From Myxococcales bacterium (lineage in GTDB: Bacteria; Myxococcota_C; UBA6777), in assembly GCA_027005175.1 (NCBI GenBank), contig JALTMC010000566.1, forward strand, positions 1 to 13,968: DNA of 13,968 nt, given 5' to 3'. Shown in pieces: positions 7,008-13,968 of the stretch (position 1 is the stretch's first letter; each line of letters starts with the position of its first letter). The notes beneath the pieces were generated by a model. That model was not told the DNA's origin. It saw nothing but the letters and a program-made list of their open reading frames with translations, and made no database searches. The translations under genes and the position numbers were made by a program.

Positions 7008-8156
7008 ATGCACCTTCACCTCAAAACATTTGCATCCCGAAACTTTCGCAACCTTGTGGAAGGACAAATACAGCTACACCCTCGCTTTAATCTGTTTGTA
7101 GGAGAGAATGGTCAGGGAAAAACCAATCTCCTGGAGGCGATCTATTATCTACTCACACTGAGACCCATGCGGCAGGTCCGCCCCCGAGAACTCCTGGCCT
7201 GGGGACAAACCACAGCCACTGTTCAAGGAGAGCTAGAGGGTCGCGTGGAACGCAAACTGTCGGTGAGCTTTGAGAAACGCAAACGCAAGCTCAAGCTCAA
7301 TGGTGCCCCTCCTTTGCGAATCGATGACTACCTCTTCGACACGCAAGTTGTTGCGTTCACACCGGAAGACCTACAACTTGTTCGAGGAGCACCCGACCTT
7401 CGACGTCGCTTTCTCGATCGCGCGATCTTTCACACCGATATCAACTACCTCTCTGAGGTCCGACAGTATTTGCGAATACTCAAGCATCGCAACGCCCTGC
7501 TGCGATCAGACTCCCGAGATCGCGATGTACTCAGTGTGCTCAATGAACAGTTTACAGGCTGGGGTGCTCGTATCCTTCGTCGCCGCCTGGGACTCTTGGA
7601 ACGCCTACGACCCTACGCCAAAGAAACATTTGGCCGGATCTTTCCCGAGCAAATCGACGCGATTGACTTGTCCTACCACACACAGCTTGGCAACCTCTCC
7701 CACCTCAATGGCTCAATGCCCCCTGGTTTAATCGAAGAGGATCTGCAATCCGCGCTTTGGGCACAGATCAAAAAATACCAACAACGCGAACTCGATCGGA
7801 GAAGTACGTTAGTAGGCCCACACCTGGATGATATCCACTTCTTATTCCAAGGCAGACCCTTCAAGGTCTCCGCCTCACAAGGACAAACCCGTGCCCTCGT
7901 CTTGTCCCTCAAAGTGGCTGAGATCTTCGAAATTCAAAACCGAACAAAACAACATCCCGTGCTACTTCTCGACGACGTCGCAGGCGAACTCGATCCCCGA
8001 CACTCCTCTTTTCTCTTCGAATTCCTCGAAGAAACCCATGGTCAGGTCCTCCTCTCAACGACCAACTTAAGCAGCATCCAACTGCCCGAACTCAAACAAT
8101 ACCCCTACTTTCACCTCGAAAATGGACAAGTCTCCCATCGCAACGATGCTTTTTAA
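7008..8156 (+). CDS. recF: DNA replication and repair protein RecF
   Basis: RecF is an SMC/ABC-like ATPase that works with RecO and RecR to load RecA onto single-stranded gaps at stalled forks. From ATG 7008 the product has 382 residues, usual for the family, and begins MHLHLKTFASRNFRN, the standard RecF N-terminus. Walker A GENGQGKT is at 32-39, the signature SQGQTRALVLSLK starts near residue 290, and Walker B PVLLLDDVAGELD is at about 317-329. The frame is also open upstream to a TTG at 6960 that directly abuts the dnaN stop. That 16-residue extension has no family match, so ATG 7008 is preferred, although no strong ribosome site precedes it and translational coupling to dnaN is likely. The gene converges on psd; gyrB, often next, is absent. 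Confidence 0.96.
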   Translation: MHLHLKTFASRNFRNLVEGQIQLHPRFNLFVGENGQGKTNLLEAIYYLLTLRPMRQVRPRELLAWGQTTATVQGELEGRVERKLSVSFEKRKRKLKLNGAPPLRIDDYLFDTQVVAFTPEDLQLVRGAPDLRRRFLDRAIFHTDINYLSEVRQYLRILKHRNALLRSDSRDRDVLSVLNEQFTGWGARILRRRLGLLERLRPYAKETFGRIFPEQIDAIDLSYHTQLGNLSHLNGSMPPGLIEEDLQSALWAQIKKYQQRELDRRSTLVGPHLDDIHFLFQGRPFKVSASQGQTRALVLSLKVAEIFEIQNRTKQHPVLLLDDVAGELDPRHSSFLFEFLEETHGQVLLSTTNLSSIQLPELKQYPYFHLENGQVSHRNDAF

Positions 8157-8207
8157 ACCCAAACCTATCAGTACACAGCACCATGCGCTCCCCCTAAAGC
8201 ACGAACT

Positions 8208-8283
8208 GGCCTGATGCACCGTGGCAAATCAGCCTGTTGTGAGACGGCTTGATGCACCGAGTCAAATCAGTCCGTTGCGAGCC
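8208..8283. repeat. Two-unit 38-bp tandem repeat after recF
   Basis: Units 8208-8245 and 8246-8283 match at 31 of 38 positions. Each contains a CTGAT or TTGAT arm and an ATCAG arm separated by about 12 bases, so each can fold into a small hairpin, with T-G pairing replacing C-G in the second unit. Whether this is a small mobile palindromic element or a local duplication cannot be told from one copy. The 234-bp gap 8157-8390 holds no gene that I can support. Confidence 0.7.
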
Positions 8284-8287
8284 TGGC

Positions 8288-8312
8288 AAGGTATGCCGCC
8301 GAGGCATACTTT
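8288..8312. terminator. Hairpin between convergent recF and psd, possible bidirectional terminator
   Basis: AAGGTATGCC (8288-8297), loop GCCGA, then GGCATACTTT (8303-8312) gives a 10-bp stem with one G-T pair. The following T-run on the plus strand is short (CTTTCGC). Its position between two converging genes fits a terminator, but the weak T-tract lowers confidence. A second 7-bp hairpin, TGGCTGT/ACAGCCA around an 11-base loop, lies at about 8351-8375, closer to the psd stop. Confidence 0.5.
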
Positions 8313-8390
8313 CGCTATTCCAAGAAGACATAACAAAGTCAGGCGACGTCAATGGCTGTTTTTACGACCGACAGCCAACCGGCCCGTGTT

Positions 8391-9302
8391 CTAGAGTGTC
8401 CCTGTTCCAAGTTCTCCGATTTTCTGTCCAAGCTGCATGGGAGTATCGGGTTCGAAATCATCGATTTGAAACTCGGGAGAGAACAGCAGGATCACCGTCG
8501 ATCCCATTTCAAACATACCGATCTCATCGGCCTTTTCGACAGGGATACCTTCGGGGTAATCTCTCACAGCAACGCTGGCACTCCCCCAGCGGTTGGTTAC
8601 GTATTCATCGTAGGAGAGGCGAATGCGACCAACGTTCGTGGCTCCTACCTTAACAACCGCAAAGGAGGCTCCGGAGTCGTGTTGAAAAAATGTGGTGAGA
8701 CGTTCATTGATGGCAAACAGTTTGGGGAATAGCTCAGCGCTGGGTGGATTCACGGGTAAAAGCTTTCCAGGGATATAGTGAAACGACTGGATGGTTCCGT
8801 CAAAAGGGGTGTGGATTCTGTGGTAATCGCGAGGGCTGAGATAGATCGTCAAAAAGGAGCCATTTTGAAAAGGTTGGCAGGACTCTTCACTCCCCAACAA
8901 TTCAAGCAAGGTGTAGGGGTGACCTTTGGCATGAATAAATGTACCATCCTTGATGGGGCCACATTGATAGACAGCACCATCCACAGGAGAAACCAGGGTA
9001 TTGGGATCAGGATCGATGGTACGAACACCGGGACGAAGATGCCTTGTAAAAAAAGCAACGATGGTGGGATAGGCCTCAAGAGGCTTCTCTGCTTCCTCCA
9101 AGTTGACATGAAAGTGACCAATATACCACCGCAAAAACGGGCGCAATAGAAACTTGGGAAGACGCAGTCGAGTGAGATGCCCCACCAATCGACTGAGAAG
9201 ACGCTCGGGAAGAATCGTATTGAGAAGATGCAAAAAGAACTTGTACATCGAGAGGGCCCGCCACAGATTATAGGATGGAAGAGAATGAGACAAACGAGTC
9301 AT
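8391..9302 (-). CDS. psd: Phosphatidylserine decarboxylase proenzyme
   Basis: Psd converts phosphatidylserine to phosphatidylethanolamine at the inner membrane, the last step of the main bacterial PE route. The 303-aa proenzyme shows the full family pattern: membrane-associating N-terminus (LLSRLVGHLTRL), EAEKPLEAYPTIVAFFTR, SPVDGAV (D108), DYHRIHTPFDG (H161), INER (199-201), and the self-cleavage site MGST (267-269) with S268 expected to become the pyruvoyl group; the common form is LGST or FGST. All residues needed for processing are present. Two starts are possible: ATG 9302 and ATG 9248 (residue 19, MYKFFLHLL), which fits the family start better. Neither has a clear ribosome site. It is divergent from the nucleotidase gene across 155 bp and convergent with recF. 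No phosphatidylserine synthase gene is in the window. Confidence 0.95.
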   Translation of the reverse strand: MTRLSHSLPSYNLWRALSMYKFFLHLLNTILPERLLSRLVGHLTRLRLPKFLLRPFLRWYIGHFHVNLEEAEKPLEAYPTIVAFFTRHLRPGVRTIDPDPNTLVSPVDGAVYQCGPIKDGTFIHAKGHPYTLLELLGSEESCQPFQNGSFLTIYLSPRDYHRIHTPFDGTIQSFHYIPGKLLPVNPPSAELFPKLFAINERLTTFFQHDSGASFAVVKVGATNVGRIRLSYDEYVTNRWGSASVAVRDYPEGIPVEKADEIGMFEMGSTVILLFSPEFQIDDFEPDTPMQLGQKIGELGTGTL

Positions 9303-9443
9303 GCTGAGGTATAGAGAAAAAGGCGTGTTGAATCAAGTACAGGAATTCAAGTTGCACAGAATCCACCAAACTCCAAACCCAAAGTCCAACCTTCTACACC
9401 GCAAGCCTTACCCAAGAGCAACTTGTATCCTGCGACTCCAACC

Positions 9444-9450
9444 AAGGAGG
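9444..9450 (+). promoter_or_regulatory. Strong ribosome binding site of the HAD nucleotidase gene
   Basis: AAGGAGG lies 7 bases before the ATG at 9458. It fixes that start even though the protein then has a long N-terminal extension before the conserved fold. The rest of the 155-bp psd-nucleotidase gap shows a TTGAAT/ATTCAA inverted repeat near 9329-9351 but no convincing promoter hexamers. Confidence 0.85.
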
Positions 9451-9457
9451 ACGTAGA

Positions 9458-11233
9458 ATGTCGTCTTACCAGGAAGATGCCCTCGATGAGGCTCTTCCCC
9501 TACAACAGATAGAAGATGAGTTCCAGTCATCTGACGATAGAGAGAATGGTTCCGCAACCCCATGGAGAGGGAAAGTTCTAACAGAGCTAACAACTCTGTC
9601 GATGCCCCCCTCGGAGTGGGAGGAGCTTCGAAATCAAACCCCCATACCACCGACATTATCCTCGGACTCTCTGGCCCTACTTTTGGCGCAAGACAAACCC
9701 AAACCACCCTACAGCCGACGTGTCTTTGCCAACCGTCAGTTGCGACTCGATCGCATTGACTGGATCGGTTTTGATATGGACTATACCATCTTGCGTTACA
9801 GTGCTGAACCGATGGACAAGCTGAGCTATGATCAGGGTCTCGCTCAGTTAATGGAATTGGGATACGACAAAGAGATCGAGTCATTCCAATACAATCCCCA
9901 ACGTGCCATGCGAGGGTTACTGATCGATAAAGAAAAGGGAAATCTCTTACAGATCAACCGGCACCGTCATGTCGCTGCGGCCTACCATGGACACCAGCCC
10001 CTGGGCAAAGAAGAACGCAAACAAACCTACCGACGTTCTCCCATGAAGTTCTCCAACAGCCCCAACTCCAAGACATCAAAGAAAACCACCAAGTCTCCGA
10101 GATTTCGGATGATTGACTCCCTCTTTGGTGTGCCTGAAGCTTGTCTCTATAGCGATCTCGTAGAGTGGCAAGAGCAGCAAAACAAGACGTCAGAACCACT
10201 GGATTATCTCGCTCTCTACCAGGATGTGCGTAAAGCGATGGATCAAGCTCATGCCACAGGCAGCATTCACCAGTGCATCCGGAATGACTTTGACAAATAC
10301 ATTATCAAAGACCCGGAAGTCAGTGTGACTTTGGAGAGATTGCGAGCCTCAGGCAAACAGCTATTTTTGTTGACCAACAGCGATTGGGACTACACAGACG
10401 CCGCCATGACTTATCTCTTGGACGGCCAGATTGAACCCCAACGGCGCTGGCATGACTTTTTTGAACTCGTCATCGTGCGCTCGGGAAAGCCCCGTTTTTT
10501 TCGCACGGATGAACCATTTGAAAAGCTCGATAATGCGGGAAAGACAGTGGGAAGCAACCGCAGCATTTTAGGTCACAAGTTCTGGCGAGGAGGGAACCAG
10601 GAGGATCTGGATCGCTTCCTTGGTGAGGCCCGAGACCGAGTGTTGTATATCGGAGATCACATCTTTGGCGACATCCTACGAACCAAAAAATCATCCGCTT
10701 GGCGAACGATGCTTGTGGTGGAAGAGCTAGAACGAGAGCTTTTACTACTGCAAGAGATCAAAGATCAGTGGAACTCATGGGAGAAGTTCGAAGAGCGACG
10801 CTCCGAATTAAATAATTCCCACAACGATTTGCAGGTATTGCTGGAGAGGCTACAACAATTCGAGACCCCCACCCAAACCAAGATCACTCTACAAGACAAG
10901 GCCCATGCAGCAGCAGTTGAGCGAGCGGAGCGCCAGCTCCAACAAGTACAACGCGAACTCGATGAAGTGGTTGAGAAATCGACCGTGTTGCTTGAGCAAA
11001 TAAACCAGCGCTTCAACCCCTACTGGGGGATGTTATTCCGAGAAGGCCATCAGTACAGCTATTTGGGAGAACAAGTTCGCTCTTTTGCCTGTCTGTATAC
11101 CAGTCGCATGACCAACCTCTTGTGCTATACATCCAACCAGTATTTCCGCCCTCCCCTCCCCCTACTACCTCACGAGATGCCCGAAGAAAGAGGTGATATT
11201 CGAACTCCCAAGGAAAAATCAGTAAAACGTTGA
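9458..11233 (+). CDS. HAD-family 5'-nucleotidase (cN-II-like, HAD-IG group)
   Basis: The 591-aa product belongs to the HAD superfamily group related to cytosolic purine 5'-nucleotidase, which dephosphorylates IMP/GMP-type monophosphates. Motif I is FDMDYT with nucleophile D106 and acid/base D108; motif II is LLTNSDWDYT (T306 to D309); the motif III lysine is near RTKKSS (about 410); motif IV is YIGDHIFGDI (D400, D405). Family hallmarks include FANRQLRLDRIDWIGFDMDY, FGVPEACLYSDLV and the late coiled coil at about 425-515. Two features differ from the usual form: an acidic, probably disordered extension of about 85 residues before the core, and a Ser/Lys-rich insertion at about 195-215 before MIDSLFGVPEA. 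The start is fixed by AAGGAGG. The bacterial substrate is not known from sequence alone; the family match is strong. The rhomboid-like gene follows 88 bp downstream. Confidence 0.92.
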   Translation: MSSYQEDALDEALPLQQIEDEFQSSDDRENGSATPWRGKVLTELTTLSMPPSEWEELRNQTPIPPTLSSDSLALLLAQDKPKPPYSRRVFANRQLRLDRIDWIGFDMDYTILRYSAEPMDKLSYDQGLAQLMELGYDKEIESFQYNPQRAMRGLLIDKEKGNLLQINRHRHVAAAYHGHQPLGKEERKQTYRRSPMKFSNSPNSKTSKKTTKSPRFRMIDSLFGVPEACLYSDLVEWQEQQNKTSEPLDYLALYQDVRKAMDQAHATGSIHQCIRNDFDKYIIKDPEVSVTLERLRASGKQLFLLTNSDWDYTDAAMTYLLDGQIEPQRRWHDFFELVIVRSGKPRFFRTDEPFEKLDNAGKTVGSNRSILGHKFWRGGNQEDLDRFLGEARDRVLYIGDHIFGDILRTKKSSAWRTMLVVEELERELLLLQEIKDQWNSWEKFEERRSELNNSHNDLQVLLERLQQFETPTQTKITLQDKAHAAAVERAERQLQQVQRELDEVVEKSTVLLEQINQRFNPYWGMLFREGHQYSYLGEQVRSFACLYTSRMTNLLCYTSNQYFRPPLPLLPHEMPEERGDIRTPKEKSVKR

Positions 11234-11267
11234 AGCTCGACCGAAAAATGGCCGTATTTGGCTGTAA

Positions 11268-11294
11268 GGGTGAGATGCGTCTCTTTTTTCACCC
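11268..11294 (+). terminator. Possible terminator or attenuator after the nucleotidase gene
   Basis: GAGA-TGCG-TCTC (11272-11283) is a short stem closed by a UNCG-type tetraloop and followed by six T (11284-11289). GGGT (11268-11271) can also pair with ACCC (11291-11294) to make a longer interrupted stem. The inner stem is only 4 bp, so termination would be partial. Only 27 bases remain before the next start, too few for a separate promoter, so read-through or attenuation is more likely than full termination. Confidence 0.35.
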
Positions 11295-11321
11295 AAAACA
11301 AGATCGACGTCGGGAGTTCAG

Positions 11322-13968
11322 ATGTTTGGGTTTCGTATTGTGAAGGTAGAAGAGAAAAAGAGATCAATCCCTTGGCTTAGCCTGGGCTGTATGGTTCTTT
11401 TGACCCTTCTATTTGGGTGGAGTCAGTGGGGGTTATCTTCAAAAACAAAGGCTGTCAACCAGGCCAAAGAAAAGCTGCTTTGTTTTTTTCTGAAACACGA
11501 CTACACCATCATCCCCGCTCAAGTTCAAAAACATCTTCCCAAAGAAGTTCAGAAGCATGCACGTCGCGTCGCTCCTTATGTTGAGTACTACTATCGTGGC
11601 GGAATGGCCCGTGAGCAAGCACGCCAATGGTTGAGCGAGGGTGATTGGACACGCTACAATGCAAGCCCCCCCCCCAAAGGCATGACCTGTCTACAGTTTG
11701 CGATTCGACAGGGACAACTCAGCCGCCACCCCAAAAAACGACTGTATATGTCGATGGCTTCTCACTCCCCTCAAACACTGGAAAACTACCAAAAAGACCT
11801 ACAAAAACTCGGGCAGATCTTTCTACACAGTCGCCTGAACCACCCCTGGTATGGCTGGGGCTTGGTCCCCGCCGACAAAAGTCCTATCTCTTGGGTCACA
11901 TCCAACGCTATCGCTCCGGGCTTCCTGAACTTACTCTTGCATTTGCTCTTGTTGTGGATGTTTGCAGGCTTTCTTGAACGAGCCTGGGGTGGACCGATCT
12001 GGCTGGCTCTCTACGGGTTGGGTGGAGTCGTGGGCAACCTATTCTTAACCCTCTTCTTATCAGGAAGCAAGCAGCCTATTTTGGGGGGAAGCCTCGCGCT
12101 CGCAACCGTCGTAGGGATGTGGGCATTTGCGACCCTCAAGAGGCCGATTCAGGTGTGGAGTCAGGGGTTATTCCCCACCGAAAAACTCCCCACAGTCCCC
12201 AGTTGGAGCATCGTGGCCGGATGGTTCGCTCTGTCTTTGCTTGAGACCCTAAGTCTGGGCTACCCCATCGTCTCCTATACCATGGCACAGATCCTCTGCT
12301 TTGCTCTCGGTGCCGGTGTTCTTGCATTGTTTCAACACCTGGAATGGCTTGAAGAACTCCCGATGCCTGTCGCCGCCAGGATCTCTTCCGCGCGAAAGCA
12401 ACACCACACACGTACTCAGCCCGTGCGCACCTTCAAGAAGGCCGAGCCTGGCGCGAAAAGTATGTACCTGAAACCTGATCTCAAACAGATGGTCAAAAAG
12501 TCCTATCAAAATGAAGAGTATAGCAAAGCCATTAATGGATACCGTGAGCTCTACAAAACGGGACAGGCCCGGATAGACGATTTCGATGAGCTATTTCTCG
12601 CTTGTGAAAAAGGCAACATCGCCCCTGAGCCCGACGACTTCCTCCGAGCGATCCGTGTCGCAGCTTTTGCACAGAACCAGGACAAAGCAAGAGCCTACTA
12701 CAAACGATGCAACACCAAGCGACCTTCCATGCACTGGTCACAGCGTGAACAGATCAGCCTCGCTCAGGAACTCAAACGCGCAGAGATGTTCGAAGAATCA
12801 CTCAAGGAGCTAGAAGTCATACTGGATGAAGGCCCCGATGGCGTGTCCTTTATGGATGCTTTGATCCTAAAAACAGAAACCCTGATCGCAGAAGGAAAAG
12901 AACTCGAACGAGCAGCACAACTGATTTACCAGGCCGAACTGTACCTGGAACAAAACCCCACATACAAAGAGAGCGTAGGTCGATTGCGCCTACTACTCTC
13001 CGATAAGGATGGCAGCTCTATCCCCGAGATTCGCACCATACCCAAAGGCCTTGGCTCCTCCGCTCTGGAAACGGAACAAGTCTCGGGTGAAGAGGATCAA
13101 GTTGATGAGAGTCTACTTGAAAATTTCGATCTCTTTGATCAGAAGCTCGAATCGACTGAAAAAGTTGCCAGTGGGGGCTCCTGGGATGAGCTTCCATCCC
13201 TACTTTTACGCGACAAACTCCAAAACAAGTTTCTTGACGAACCAACCACCACCAACCCTGATTTCGCAGATGACGATGATTTCTTATGGGGTGGAGAAGA
13301 GAACCTGAGCCAGTCTGAATCCCTTGCGATCGTTTCTAGCCCAATGGTATCTGACTCCCTTGCACAAATGGAAAACGTCTCTACTCCCCATGAATCCCTT
13401 ACAACCGCTTCCAACCCGGCTTTATCCGGCTCCCTTGCGACGGCTTCCAACCCAGTGTTGTCCGCCTCCCTTGCACAAATGGAAGGCAACCCGGCTTTAT
13501 CCGGCTCCCTTGCACAAATGGAAGGCAACCCGGCTTTATCCGGCTCCCTTACGCAAATGGAAGGCATCTCAACTCCCCCTGAATCCCTTGCGACGGCTTC
13601 CAACCCTGTGTTGTCCGTCTCCTTTGCACAGATGGAGAATGTACCCAATCCCCCTGAATCTCTTGCGACAGCTTCCAGTCCAGTGTTGTCCGCCTCCTTT
13701 GCGCAGATGGATGTCGTACCAGAACCAGTGGCAGAGAATGGATCACAAGAGATGACACTTCTGGCTCCTCATCGGGTTGAAGAGCTTTTGGGTCAGTATT
13801 CCGACAACTCCCCCCTACTTCAACAAGAACCCGTGATCGCTCACCCCACAAATCCAGACCTCTCTCCCAACAGTGATCCCGACTGGGATTCCTCATGGAA
13901 TACGCCATCGATCGTTTCATCCACAAGTTATAACGGCTTGCAAGAGAGTTCCTCTGACTCTTTGATTG
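11322..13968 (+). CDS. Rhomboid-like membrane protein (probable pseudoprotease) with TPR-like region and repeat tail, partial at right edge
   Basis: One frame stays open from ATG 11322 (GGGAG 5 bases upstream) through the last base: 882 codons with no stop. Residues 16-34 are a first membrane span. After a long loop of about 160 residues comes a rhomboid-like six-helix core: GLVPADKSPISWVTSN (179-194), helix 2 NLLLHLLLLWMFAGFLERAWG (203-223), LYGLGGVVGNL, the serine helix LGGSLALATVVG with S257, and a last helix YTMAQILCFALGAG. Rhomboids cleave membrane proteins with a Ser-His dyad. Here S257 is kept, but the TM6 His aligns with Q323, the Gly after Ser is Leu, and the helix-2 H-x3-N is reversed to N203-x3-H207. 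The protein is therefore probably inactive. Residues 390-560 are helical and TPR-like (YQNEEYSKAINGYRELYKTG; AEMFEESLKELEVILDEG). An acidic linker and a Ser/Ala-rich repeat tail (about 665-797) follow, continuing past the window in disordered sequence. Confidence 0.85.
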   Translation, partial: MFGFRIVKVEEKKRSIPWLSLGCMVLLTLLFGWSQWGLSSKTKAVNQAKEKLLCFFLKHDYTIIPAQVQKHLPKEVQKHARRVAPYVEYYYRGGMAREQARQWLSEGDWTRYNASPPPKGMTCLQFAIRQGQLSRHPKKRLYMSMASHSPQTLENYQKDLQKLGQIFLHSRLNHPWYGWGLVPADKSPISWVTSNAIAPGFLNLLLHLLLLWMFAGFLERAWGGPIWLALYGLGGVVGNLFLTLFLSGSKQPILGGSLALATVVGMWAFATLKRPIQVWSQGLFPTEKLPTVPSWSIVAGWFALSLLETLSLGYPIVSYTMAQILCFALGAGVLALFQHLEWLEELPMPVAARISSARKQHHTRTQPVRTFKKAEPGAKSMYLKPDLKQMVKKSYQNEEYSKAINGYRELYKTGQARIDDFDELFLACEKGNIAPEPDDFLRAIRVAAFAQNQDKARAYYKRCNTKRPSMHWSQREQISLAQELKRAEMFEESLKELEVILDEGPDGVSFMDALILKTETLIAEGKELERAAQLIYQAELYLEQNPTYKESVGRLRLLLSDKDGSSIPEIRTIPKGLGSSALETEQVSGEEDQVDESLLENFDLFDQKLESTEKVASGGSWDELPSLLLRDKLQNKFLDEPTTTNPDFADDDDFLWGGEENLSQSESLAIVSSPMVSDSLAQMENVSTPHESLTTASNPALSGSLATASNPVLSASLAQMEGNPALSGSLAQMEGNPALSGSLTQMEGISTPPESLATASNPVLSVSFAQMENVPNPPESLATASSPVLSASFAQMDVVPEPVAENGSQEMTLLAPHRVEELLGQYSDNSPLLQQEPVIAHPTNPDLSPNSDPDWDSSWNTPSIVSSTSYNGLQESSSDSLI
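11666..11675 (+). repeat. Homopolymer run of ten C inside the rhomboid-like gene
   Basis: C10 within codons AGC CCC CCC CCC encodes Ser-Pro-Pro-Pro (residues 115-118). As read, it keeps the frame joining the first membrane span to the rhomboid core. A gain or loss of one C would truncate the protein, so the run is a slippage hot spot and a likely place for sequencing error. Confidence 0.8.
13315..13712 (+). repeat. Degenerate repeats encoding a Ser/Ala/Pro-rich tail
   Basis: Codons about 665-797 of the rhomboid-like gene are built from recurring pieces: ESLATASNPVLS, S(L/F)AQME and GNPALSG. The clearest copies are a 39-bp unit encoding SLAQMEGNPALSG at 13467-13505 and 13506-13544, nearly identical in DNA, followed by a partial third (SLTQMEG). 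Longer units of about 26 residues (ESLATASNPVLS-x-S-F-AQM) recur at 13584-13712. All unit lengths are multiples of three. Confidence 0.85.

Noticed and set aside
8208-8283. Two repeats as a minimal CRISPR
   Set aside because: The copies adjoin with no spacer between them, and no cas gene is nearby.
11645-11977. Plus-strand open frame of 110 codons starting near the C10 run
   Set aside because: It is out of frame with the rhomboid-like gene, whose frame covers it with clear membrane helices; no ribosome site.
13324-13755. Plus-strand open frame with PLRRLPTQCCPP-type repeats
   Set aside because: A shadow of the tail repeat in another frame; the open frame of the rhomboid-like gene runs straight through it.

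Overview
This window looks like chromosomal DNA from a Gram-negative bacterium of the former Deltaproteobacteria, perhaps Myxococcota or Bradymonadota. That placement is an inference. It rests on the dnaA-dnaN-recF cluster, a membrane phosphatidylserine decarboxylase, and exported Cys-rich and lamin-tail/phospholipase-D proteins of a kind common in those phyla. No rRNA, tRNA, CRISPR array, transposase or phage gene is visible.

Three regions can be read. (1) Positions 1-3994 hold three minus-strand genes. Reading leftward from the dnaA side they are an unrecognised 182-aa protein, a large exported nuclease/phospholipase-D-like protein (lamin-tail domain, two HKD motifs, SH3-like and OB-fold-like C-terminus) whose lamin-tail domain is split by an Arg/Ser-rich repeat, and a small exported Cys-rich protein whose frame is cut by an in-frame TAA. 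(2) Positions 4336-8156 hold dnaA, dnaN and recF on the plus strand: initiator, sliding clamp and recombination mediator. gyrB does not follow. (3) Positions 8391-13968 hold psd on the minus strand, convergent with recF, then a divergent pair boundary and a plus-strand HAD-family 5'-nucleotidase. Last comes a gene running off the right edge, with an apparently inactive rhomboid-type membrane domain followed by a TPR-like helical region and a low-complexity repeat tail.

The replication genes are ordinary in sequence, but the DNA between them is not. The last 33 bases of dnaA plus 7 bases beyond are tandemly duplicated and encode a second possible DnaA tail in another frame. Overlapping palindromes lie between dnaN and recF, and a two-unit 38-bp repeat plus a hairpin lie after recF. 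The 341-bp region between dnaA and its divergent neighbour has no convincing cluster of DnaA boxes, so the origin cannot be placed from this sequence.

The most unusual items are the RRRRS repeat inside a secreted nuclease-like protein, the rhomboid pseudoprotease with a long soluble tail, the nonsense-split Cys-rich gene, and the duplicated dnaA tail.
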